Source: Cellulomonas biazotea
GTDB lineage: Bacteria > Actinomycetota > Actinomycetes > Actinomycetales > Cellulomonadaceae
Reading direction: 5' to 3'
DNA: 64,000 bases
Assembly (NCBI RefSeq): GCF_004306155.1
Contig: NZ_BIMR01000038.1
Span: 1 to 64,000, forward strand
Of this stretch, positions 57,035 to 64,000 are shown in pieces. Numbering within the stretch: the first letter of the stretch is position 1; each line of letters opens with the position of its first letter. The notes below the pieces were generated by a model that saw only the letters and a list, made by a program, of their open reading frames with translations, made no database searches and was not told the DNA's origin. The translations under genes and the position numbers were made by a program.

Positions 57035-58404
57035 TGGCGCGCGACTCTTATACCGACACGGACCGGACCGGGGACTACTCGTGGACGGCGGAGGACCGAG
57101 CCGCCACGCTCATCCATGACGACACCTTCTGGGACACCGTCGACGTCTTGCCGACTCGCCCTGCGCGCGGCCCGGGGCGCCCGAACGAGTTCCCGCCGTC
57201 GGTCTACCTGCTCTACTGCATGGCGGCGTCGGCCATGGGTGCGCATCGCGCGGCGGCGTCCTGGATGGGCAAGCGGAACGTGTGGCGCAAGATCCGCAAA
57301 CAGTGGGCACGGCGCGGCGTTGAGCTGCCGAAAATGCCGCCCACGCGAGGGCAGTGCAACTACAACCGGGACCGCCACGTCGCGCCTTTCACCGACGCGA
57401 TCGAGCGCGCGTTCGAGGCGAGCGCACGGCGTCGCGCCCGTCGACACGGCCTGCTTGACTCGCCTTTCCGGACGTCGAGCCGTCCGGGCCGAGCCAACGT
57501 CGTGGTGGCCGACGCGACTGTGCCTCGTATGCCGATGTCCCGCGAGGCCTACGAGCGTCGCACCGCGGCCGGCGAGGTCCTTGATTATGGCTACTACACC
57601 GAAGCGGGTGACCACCCCGTCTTCGGCAGCAAGTTCCTGATGCCATCCGTCCGTGGCGTGGATGCGAACGGGAACGTGCTGCCCAACTGCCGGCTCATCC
57701 TCGGCGTCCCCCATGTCCCGTTCGATGCCCCCGGTGGCGAGGCCTCCGTCGCAGTTGACAAGCTTTTGGAACTGCGCGGGCACCTCGAGGGGATGCACGG
57801 CGTGCGCTACGACGGTGCCCTGCGCGGAACGCACTTCGACGCACTGATGGCGGCCGGCCTCGCGGTGGTCAGTCCGACCCACGACGGCATCAAGCGCAAG
57901 GCCTACGGCACGATCACCTGCAGACACACCGAGAAGCCAGGTGCTGAAGAGTGCAGCACGGTGCACGACCTGTTTACCGAGGATGGCAATCTCGGCGTCA
58001 CCGAAGTCATCGTCGACAAGGGCACGACGCGGGTCTTCCACGCGCTGCCCCGGCTGCGGGAGAACGTTCGAGAGAACAAGTCGGGCTTCGTCTGGTACGC
58101 GCAGTACCTGCTCCCGTGCGGCCACGCCTTCATGGCTCCGCTGACCCGCACCGCCGCCGACATCGCCAACGGCTACAACCGCGCCGAGAACCTTCGGCTT
58201 CACCCTCCCGGCTCGCCGGTCTACGCAGGAACGTACGGATGGCGCTCGGACACGGAGACGACGCACAACCAACTCGACACGTGGCTGTACCGCCACCGCA
58301 TGATCGCGCACACGCTCGAGCGCCAACGGCTCGTCATGATCGGCTTCGCGGTGACGATCAACGCCATCACCGACTGGTACTGGCGGCGCACGCCTAGCAC
58401 GTAG
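57034..58404 (+). CDS. Putative DDE-type transposase of an unrecognised family
   Basis: 456 aa, ATG inside the previous stop. A basic N-terminal helical region (about 50-130: GRPNEFPPSVYLLYCMAASAMGAHRAAASWMGK) precedes an RNase-H-like core. Candidate acidic triad: D160 (NVVVADATV), D260 (VRYDGALRG) and E408 (SDTETTHNQLDTWLYRHRM), the last in an IS4/IS5-style ETxxN box. I do not recognise the IS family. It may instead be a novel integrase partner. Confidence 0.6.
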   Translation: MARDSYTDTDRTGDYSWTAEDRAATLIHDDTFWDTVDVLPTRPARGPGRPNEFPPSVYLLYCMAASAMGAHRAAASWMGKRNVWRKIRKQWARRGVELPKMPPTRGQCNYNRDRHVAPFTDAIERAFEASARRRARRHGLLDSPFRTSSRPGRANVVVADATVPRMPMSREAYERRTAAGEVLDYGYYTEAGDHPVFGSKFLMPSVRGVDANGNVLPNCRLILGVPHVPFDAPGGEASVAVDKLLELRGHLEGMHGVRYDGALRGTHFDALMAAGLAVVSPTHDGIKRKAYGTITCRHTEKPGAEECSTVHDLFTEDGNLGVTEVIVDKGTTRVFHALPRLRENVRENKSGFVWYAQYLLPCGHAFMAPLTRTAADIANGYNRAENLRLHPPGSPVYAGTYGWRSDTETTHNQLDTWLYRHRMIAHTLERQRLVMIGFAVTINAITDWYWRRTPST

Positions 58405-58428
58405 GCGACGCTCGCCGCGCAACTACAC

Positions 58429-58467
58429 ATGCCGAGGTCACCCGCTGAGCGCGGGTGGCCTCGGCAT
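58429..58467. terminator. Hairpin after the transposase-like gene
   Basis: A 17-bp stem with one wobble position (58429-58445 with 58451-58467) has a 5-base loop and starts 25 bases after the stop. Confidence 0.8.
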
Positions 58468-58603
58468 ACCCATGTCCGTCCACGGGTAGGCTGAGGCGAC
58501 CCTGGAACCCCTTCCCAGGGTCATCGGCACGGCTACGACGCGTCTCCGTGACCCTTCGCGCCTCCTGCGGCGGGTTATTGACCACGTTTCCGGCTAGTGC
58601 CTG

Positions 58604-58676
58604 GCGCCTGTAGCTCAGGGGATAGAGCACCGCTCTCCTAAAGCGGGTGTCGGCAGTTCGAATCTGCCCAGGCGCA
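58604..58676 (+). tRNA. tRNA-Arg (CCT)
   Basis: 73 nt. Acceptor GCGCCTG pairs with CAGGCGC and the discriminator is A. The anticodon loop CTCCTAA gives CCT. T-arm GGCAG/CTGCC. It separates the defence island from an integrative element and is a plausible attachment site. Confidence 0.97.
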
Positions 58677-58886
58677 CAGAGTGTCATTGCAGGTCAGAGG
58701 CCCGCGAGGCGACGTTGGTGCCGGGGCTGCGGTCTCCGTCTGGGGCTCGTGGTCAGCGTGTGGTCAGTGACTTGTCTCAGGACGTGGACGGCCTATCAAG
58801 GACGTGGACGGACGCCGGCGGACAGATGGCGCCGGTTCTGGCTTTGAAGCTCGGCGCCGACCCGTCGCAGGTTGGCCTAAGCGCGG

Positions 58887-59132
58887 TCAGGGCGTACCGG
58901 TGGGCGTCGTTGGAGTGGTGAGGTTCTCGAAGGCCGGCAGCAAGGTCTCAGTCAGAGCCGCCGCCTTGTCCCCCACGTACCAGAGCACCGGGTCGTACCA
59001 GCCGGTGACAGCCATCACGACCAGGAGCGCGACCATGAACCCCCGCGCCCAGCTTCTTGGTGCGATGCCGAGCCCGATGTCGATGGCGTCCGATCCGCGC
59101 ATGGCTGAGAGGGTGCCATCCGCCACCGACAT
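58887..59132 (-). CDS. Small membrane protein
   Basis: 81 aa from ATG at 59132; the frame is open further upstream to 59348. One or two hydrophobic helices (ARGFMVALLVVMAVTGWYDPVLWYVGDKA) and a Thr/Pro tail. The ribosome site is weak. No family recognised. It could be translated with the large gene upstream on the same strand. Confidence 0.5.
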   Translation of the reverse strand: MSVADGTLSAMRGSDAIDIGLGIAPRSWARGFMVALLVVMAVTGWYDPVLWYVGDKAAALTETLLPAFENLTTPTTPTGTP

Positions 59133-59206
59133 GGCCGTGCGCCCGGCGTCAGGCGGCTCGTCGGCTGGGAGAACTCCCTCCCGGCGACATGGAGTGCGAA
59201 GGCGAA

Positions 59207-61699
59207 TCAGCGGCGCCGCTTCCCCCGGTTCCCTCGCTTCGATGGTTGCCTCTTCCTCGCCCTCGGCGGCAGAGTGCTGGGTGCCCTGTCGGGCGGGACG
59301 AGACGCATGGCTCGCGCGAGGGCGTCGAGATCGGGGTCGAACGCCCACGGGTCGTCAAGCCACAGGGTCACGCGGGGACGGCCGTCGGGTGCCAGGAGCA
59401 CCCCGAGCGCCCGATCGGCATGTTCCTGATGCTTCTTGGCCTCCAGGTACTGGCGCAGGTGCTCCCGGTTCGCCGGGGTGTCTGCGCCCGCGGCGAAGAT
59501 GTAGATCCAGCGCCCGGTGTCGTCAGCGCCGCCCGTCGCGAAGGTATGAAAAGAGCCGTCAGCGCCGGCCGCGAGCGTGAGTGCGACACCGCCAGCGGTC
59601 GAAGCTTGAGCCTGCGCCGAGTAGCTATCGATATCGGAGGCCGCTCGCCACCAACCCGGTGCGCCGACCGCCGCCATCGCGTCGAAGATCTTGGCCAGTT
59701 GCGCGTGCATCGGCTCGCGACGGGGGCAGTCCACCTGTCGGCTCGAAAGGCCGTCATCGAAGTACATATGGGCATCGAGCTGATCGGTGAAGGTCCCCAC
59801 GAGGGTTCGCCCCTGGTTCGCGTACTCACGTCGCTTCTTGGTCGTAGGAGGCTTGGAGTTGGCATGCCGGGCGAAGATCCGGTCGGGGTCGGGTTCGAAG
59901 TAGAAGCCGCCAGCGACGAACCACATGAGGATGTCAAGTTCGTCCGTCCCTGTGATCCACATCGCAGCATCGCGGTTCGTTCGTCGACGCAGGTATGTGA
60001 GTAGGTGCTCCGGTCGATCGAGCACGCGCTGGAACACTAGGAGGTCGTGGACGCCCACCACCCAAGGCAACTGCGTCTGCGTGAGAACTCCGGCCTGAAC
60101 CAGCTCCGACGTCGCAAGGGCGAGTGGCCCTAGGTCGTCGAGGCACGCGACGATGGAGTGGGTCTCGTGCACGTTGCTGAGATCCAACCACGTCCCGTCC
60201 TCCAGCCAGAGGCCGCGGTAATTCTCGATGATTGAGCGTAGGCGCGTGGCTTGCTCGGCCGCCTCGCCAATGGTCTTCATCACGTCGCCGTGTAGTTGCT
60301 GTACTCCGCCCTGGCGCGACTTGAGCCTGAAATCGCCCGCTTTGACTTCCACGCAGAGTGCAACGCCATCCAGCAAGACAAGCGCGTCAGCCTCCGCCAC
60401 CGGCGCGTGCTGGTGCGTCGTGGACGTCGACGAGAGATCGTGATCGGCATCTCGGTGGCGATAACGAACGTTCTGGCGGATGACGGCACGGCTGCGGAGG
60501 ATCGTGTCGATCGTCGCCGAGACCAGGTTCTCGACCGCCTGGTCACGGGCTCGGCCGTAGCGAGTCCAGCTCGATGTCGTCTTCAGACGCGCCTCGCAGG
60601 TCCGACGGATCTCGTCCTCGGCTATCGCCCCAGGAAGGGGGAGGTAGCCGCGCCCGGGCGCGTGCAGGATCGCCTTTCCGGCCAGTGGGTTGCGTCCCTC
60701 GCAGAACTGACGAACCAGCTCCTCGGAGCTGCGGCCGTCGGGTCGCGCACTGAAGGTATCCAAAACAGCCTGTGCGACGCGTACATCCAGCCCGGCCGCT
60801 TGCGCGACCTCCTTGGCCGTAGCCAATTGCAGTTCAGCGGGCGTGCGAAACAGTAGGTGCGCTGCAGCTCGCGTCGCCTCGCTCGGCGGCCCACCGGCCA
60901 GGTAAGCCTGGTGCAATTGTTGGAGCACCCCATCGAGCCGGTCGCCACCCACGGTGATGAGCGCTTCCCGGACGGCGAGGACGTCGTCATAGGTAAAGCC
61001 TAAGACATCGCCGAAAGCTGCGTCTGTCTTCGGCGTGCGAAGGACTCGCGCGTTAACCTCGGCAGCAATCTGAGGGTACTGACGTCCGCGTACGGAAATC
61101 TCGTGGCTCGCAAGCCGCCACGCGAGTTCGCTCATTCGAGTTTGGGAGGATCCGTCGACCCGCCAGCTCGTGCGCACGAGCCCGCGCATAGTCGCGAGCT
61201 GGACGATTGTTGCTCCGGTGGCGGCCAGGTCCGCGACGATGGACGCAGTGTCGACTGCGCACGTGGCGGCGCGTGTTGGCAACCCGAGTCCGAGCAGCAC
61301 CAAGCCCACCACTTCGACTGCGGCCCAAGAGTCAAGCGGGCTCGTCTCGCTCTCTCTCCAGAGGGCAAGGTCGGGAGGCATGACGAACTGGCGCAGCAAG
61401 ATCATCACGTCGAAGGCGTCATGCCCCCACACGAGGTCGTGCAATGCCGCGATTCCGTAGCTGATGGCTTCGTCTAGATCATGGGTGCTCTGTGACTCTT
61501 CGGGTTCAGCGGGCCGCAGCTGCCCCGCCATGGCGTCAAGCTGTGCGCCGGTTGCGACGAGCGCTTCGCGGCTTGCTGCCACGAGCCTCAGTCGACGGCC
61601 ATCTGGTGCCTCGAAGAGCGCCTCGTGGACCGTCAGTGGCTGGAGGTCTGCCCGGGCAGGGTCGGCCCATCGGGGCTTGTTGGAGGGATCGATCGCCAC
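59207..61699 (-). CDS. Large unknown protein with PD-(D/E)xK-like nuclease motif
   Basis: 830 aa, ATG. The central region (about 430-460) reads APVAEADALVLLDGVALCVEVKAGDF: an acidic residue, hydrophobic strand, then E-V-K, the core of restriction-endonuclease-like folds. The N-terminal 400 residues are helical. The C-terminal third contains ILMWFVAGGFYFEPD and a Trp/Arg-rich, very basic end (RKRQPSKRGNRGKRRR). It is located between the tRNA and the integrase, as cargo at the element's left end. It could be a defence nuclease or a housekeeping repair-like protein. No named family is recognised. Confidence 0.7.
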   Translation of the reverse strand: MAIDPSNKPRWADPARADLQPLTVHEALFEAPDGRRLRLVAASREALVATGAQLDAMAGQLRPAEPEESQSTHDLDEAISYGIAALHDLVWGHDAFDVMILLRQFVMPPDLALWRESETSPLDSWAAVEVVGLVLLGLGLPTRAATCAVDTASIVADLAATGATIVQLATMRGLVRTSWRVDGSSQTRMSELAWRLASHEISVRGRQYPQIAAEVNARVLRTPKTDAAFGDVLGFTYDDVLAVREALITVGGDRLDGVLQQLHQAYLAGGPPSEATRAAAHLLFRTPAELQLATAKEVAQAAGLDVRVAQAVLDTFSARPDGRSSEELVRQFCEGRNPLAGKAILHAPGRGYLPLPGAIAEDEIRRTCEARLKTTSSWTRYGRARDQAVENLVSATIDTILRSRAVIRQNVRYRHRDADHDLSSTSTTHQHAPVAEADALVLLDGVALCVEVKAGDFRLKSRQGGVQQLHGDVMKTIGEAAEQATRLRSIIENYRGLWLEDGTWLDLSNVHETHSIVACLDDLGPLALATSELVQAGVLTQTQLPWVVGVHDLLVFQRVLDRPEHLLTYLRRRTNRDAAMWITGTDELDILMWFVAGGFYFEPDPDRIFARHANSKPPTTKKRREYANQGRTLVGTFTDQLDAHMYFDDGLSSRQVDCPRREPMHAQLAKIFDAMAAVGAPGWWRAASDIDSYSAQAQASTAGGVALTLAAGADGSFHTFATGGADDTGRWIYIFAAGADTPANREHLRQYLEAKKHQEHADRALGVLLAPDGRPRVTLWLDDPWAFDPDLDALARAMRLVPPDRAPSTLPPRARKRQPSKRGNRGKRRR

Positions 61700-61745
61700 G
61701 ATCGAATACTTGCAGGCACGCCCGACACACGGCGGCGCCCCCGTC

Positions 61746-62888
61746 CTAGGCGAACGCGTCGGGTGCGTCCTTTCGTAGTCGCTCGATCGCCCGAGGCGCC
61801 TCCATCACCGGGATCACTGGCAACCGCTCCATCGCCTGCCACGTCGCCTCGCTGAACAGGTGCCCGTACAGGTCCATCGTCATCGTCGCCGTCGAGTGTC
61901 CGAGGATCACCTGCACCGCCTTCACGTCCGCCCCGGCTGCGATGAGCAGCGACGCCGCGGTGTGTCGCAGGTCGTGGATCGTCGTTCCCTCCACGCCCGC
62001 GCGCCGGGTCGCCTCCATCCACCCCGACCGCGCCCGGAAGTTGGTGTTTGTCCACACGCCCCCGGTCGGGCTCGGGAACAGGTACCCGCCCGGAGCCGTC
62101 CCCGCGACCCGCGTCCGCACGTACTCGTCCAGCGCCGCCGGCACCGGCACCGTCCGCGTCTGGTGCGTCTTGGTCGGCCCGAACACCGCCCCGCTGGTCC
62201 GCTTCGACTGCGTCGCGGCCCGGTGGACCCTAACCCCAAGCCCGTGCGGGGTCTGCACGACGTCGTCTACCCGCAGCGCCGCCATCTCCGAGAACCGGCA
62301 CCCCGTGGTCCCGAGGAACAGCACGACTGGCTGGCACAGCGGCGGGACCGCCATGACGAGTCGGCCAAGCTGCTCCGGCCGAAGCCAGCGCGGCTCGCGC
62401 TTGGTCCCCCCGCGCGGCAGCGCGACCATCCGCGCGACGTTCACCGACAGCCGCCGGTCGCGGATCGCGTAGTCGAACACCAGCCGGATCATCGACAGCG
62501 CCCGGCGCCGCGTCGCCGTCGCCAGCCCGCGCGCGGTCAGCGCCGACATCACCCGCTCGACGTCGGCCGCCGAGATCCCGGAAATCGGGTACGCCCCGAT
62601 CTCCGGGATCACGTACTTGTCCAGCAGGAACCGCGTGGTCTCCTGGCTGCGCACCGCCAGGTGACCACGCGAGGCCTGCCACTCCTCGGCCAGCGCCGCG
62701 AACGTCATCCGCCCGCGCGCCGGGTCGATCCACGAGCCGGCGTCCAGCTTCGCGAGCTGGTCGGCCTCCCAGCGCTTGGCATCGACCCGGCGCCCGAACG
62801 ACCGCTGCGCGATGACCCGGCCCTCGAAGAACACCTTCGCGCGCCAGGTCACGTTGCCTGACGCAAGCGCCCGCCTGGTGACGGACAT
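61746..62888 (-). CDS. Tyrosine-type site-specific integrase
   Basis: 380 aa, ATG overlapping the excisionase stop. The N-terminal arm-binding domain is at about 1-55 and the SAM-like core-binding domain at 60-150. The catalytic domain has R198 (GCRFSEMAALRVDDV), H305 and R308 (HDLRHTAASLL), H331 (LGHSTATMT) and Tyr341 (MDLYGHLF). All residues needed for strand exchange are present. Phage/ICE integrase of the actinobacterial pSAM2-like kind. Confidence 0.94.
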   Translation of the reverse strand: MSVTRRALASGNVTWRAKVFFEGRVIAQRSFGRRVDAKRWEADQLAKLDAGSWIDPARGRMTFAALAEEWQASRGHLAVRSQETTRFLLDKYVIPEIGAYPISGISAADVERVMSALTARGLATATRRRALSMIRLVFDYAIRDRRLSVNVARMVALPRGGTKREPRWLRPEQLGRLVMAVPPLCQPVVLFLGTTGCRFSEMAALRVDDVVQTPHGLGVRVHRAATQSKRTSGAVFGPTKTHQTRTVPVPAALDEYVRTRVAGTAPGGYLFPSPTGGVWTNTNFRARSGWMEATRRAGVEGTTIHDLRHTAASLLIAAGADVKAVQVILGHSTATMTMDLYGHLFSEATWQAMERLPVIPVMEAPRAIERLRKDAPDAFA

Positions 62889-63100
62889 CAGCGCCGCTTC
62901 ACCGGCATCGTCGGCTCGCGCTCGACCCACGCCGCCGGGAGGAGGATCACCGTGCCGAGCCGTCGGTACGGGATCTGCTCGTGCTCGACCAGGTGGTACA
63001 GCGTCCGGGGCGGCACCCCGAGCACCCGCGCGGCGTCCTTCACGCGGTAGTACTGCCGGGCGGGGGTGGTGGGGACGGTGTGCTGTGCGGTGGTGGTCAT
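62888..63100 (-). CDS. Excisionase-type (MerR-like) DNA-binding protein
   Basis: 70 aa, ATG with AGAAGGAGAAGG upstream. YYRVKDAARVLGVPPRTLYHLVEHEQIPYRRLGTVILLPAAWVEREP is a winged helix typical of Xis/DUF-type directionality factors placed before integrase genes in actinobacterial elements. It overlaps int by one base. Confidence 0.92.
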   Translation of the reverse strand: MTTTAQHTVPTTPARQYYRVKDAARVLGVPPRTLYHLVEHEQIPYRRLGTVILLPAAWVEREPTMPVKRR

Positions 63101-63136
63101 GACCTTCTCCTTCTGTTGGGTTGGGTGTTGCGGTGG

Positions 63137-64000
63137 TCAGCGACCGAGCACAGGCCCATCGGCGGACGACGGCGGCACTCCGGTCCAGTAGTGCGGCGCG
63201 GGCTGTGGAGGCACGACGCTCCACGGTTGCTGTGGACGCGCGGGCGGCACGAGGGGCGCGGCCCGGCCGGGGTGGTATGCGTCCCAGGTCTCGGTGGCGC
63301 TGGGCTCGGCGTGGCTGGTCGCGAGGATCCGCTCGAGCACCTCCCGGCCCGATGGCGGCGCCTGGCCCGGCAGGCACTCTGGGTCGCCGCCGTCGACAAC
63401 GACGTAGGTGCGGTTCGCGTGGCGGCCGCGGCTCATCGCGACGTACAGGTCCTCGCGGCCCATGCCGGGGGTGGCGATGGTGTGGGTCTCGTCGACGGTC
63501 ATGCCCTGCGTGCGGGCGATGGTCGTGGCGTAGCCGAGCTCGACGTGCTCGGCCACGTACTCGGTGGGGAGCCGGACGGTGGGCGCGTCGTCGTGGCTGG
63601 TGGGGCGGGCGCGCAGGGATCCGTCGGGCAGGACGGCGGTGACGTCCCACAGGGCGCCGTTGCGCACGAACCCGTCGGCGGTGGTCAGGCGTCGGTCGTT
63701 GCGGCGGGTGACGATCCGATCGCCGACGCCAGCGATCAGCCCGTCGTGCAGTATCACCCCGGAGCGGGCGACGTCGCCGATGGTGACGCGGTCGGCGCGG
63801 ACCCGGGCATTGAGCTCGCGGACGGTCCGGTTGTCGACCGACTGCAGTACCGCGACCCGGCCCTCCTCACTGGCCGTAGTGACGGCGTTGATCGCGGTGT
63901 CGAGCATGGCGTCGTGGTCGCCGGAGCTGATCGCGCCGTGGGCCTCGTAGGCGTCGAGCGCGCCCGGGTGCCCGCGGCGCAACTCGAGGCTCGCGCGGGC
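63137..64000 (-). CDS. C-terminal part of a TraA/TrwC-like relaxase-helicase (partial)
   Basis: The frame remains open to the window edge; only the last 280 or so residues are seen. It contains the RecD-like helicase end: VELGYATTIARTQGMTVDETHTI (motif V-like) and YVAMSRGRHANRTYVVVD (motif VI). The C-terminal 80 residues are Pro-rich. MobF relaxases of this kind nick and unwind the element for transfer. The relaxase domain would lie to the right of the window. Confidence 0.85.
   Translation of the reverse strand, partial: ARASLELRRGHPGALDAYEAHGAISSGDHDAMLDTAINAVTTASEEGRVAVLQSVDNRTVRELNARVRADRVTIGDVARSGVILHDGLIAGVGDRIVTRRNDRRLTTADGFVRNGALWDVTAVLPDGSLRARPTSHDDAPTVRLPTEYVAEHVELGYATTIARTQGMTVDETHTIATPGMGREDLYVAMSRGRHANRTYVVVDGGDPECLPGQAPPSGREVLERILATSHAEPSATETWDAYHPGRAAPLVPPARPQQPWSVVPPQPAPHYWTGVPPSSADGPVLGR

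Larger units (their letters stand above)
58651..64000. mobile_element. Left end of a putative integrative conjugative element inserted at tRNA-Arg
   Basis: The module right of the tRNA comprises two cargo genes, a tyrosine integrase, an excisionase and a relaxase-helicase fragment that runs off the window. Elements of this type commonly insert in a tRNA 3' end, so 58651-58676 is the likely attachment core. The second attachment site would lie outside the window, so the boundary is inferred. Confidence 0.6.

Overview
The window is high-GC actinobacterial chromosome with GTG/TTG starts, BldC, a DUF3073 protein and C50-carotenoid genes. A secreted CBM2-GH6 endoglucanase very like Cellulomonas CenA and a CBM2-GH18 chitinase point to Cellulomonas or a close relative. 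This assignment rests on protein recognition only.

Layout. 1-5.8 kb: a trypsin-like protease with a 25-residue Thr/Asp repeat tail next to an MvdC/MvdD-type ATP-grasp ligase (a candidate modified-peptide system), gdhA, and rsgA carrying a His-rich repeat insert. 6-11 kb: cenA, then a sterol-carrier-like gene, a small membrane protein, purF and purM. 11.5-15.9 kb: DUF3073, bldC, three small membrane or envelope genes, tRNA-Phe/Asp/Glu, a minimal metallopeptidase and an LLM oxidoreductase. 16-22.5 kb: galE, then a six-gene translationally coupled carotenoid operon (crtE-B-I-Ye-Yf-Eb). 22.6-30 kb: surE, a PfkB kinase, a MazG-like NTPase, VOC proteins, the chitinase and a toxin-antitoxin-like pair.

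30.2-58.4 kb is a defence island with lower and patchier GC. It holds a Septu-like ATPase/HNH pair, a GmrSD/BrxU-like type IV restriction protein, an unknown two-gene membrane module, a SpoU methyltransferase broken by a stop, an unknown five-gene operon ending in an AbiEi-like protein, a frameshifted XRE regulator, and a full-order type 1 BREX locus (brxA-brxB-brxC-pglX-pglZ-brxL). In the BREX locus, pglX carries an in-frame TAG near its N-terminus, and BrxL ends in an MIT_C/PLD-like domain where a Lon protease domain would be expected. A recombinase-like/transposase-like gene pair closes the island.

58.6 kb to the right edge: tRNA-Arg(CCT) followed by what looks like the left end of an integrative conjugative element. 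It contains a large PD-(D/E)xK-type putative nuclease as cargo, then tyrosine integrase, excisionase and the C-terminal part of a TraA/TrwC-type relaxase-helicase that runs off the window.

The two features most deserving follow-up are the protease/ATP-grasp pair at the left edge and the altered BREX locus with its unnamed neighbouring operons.
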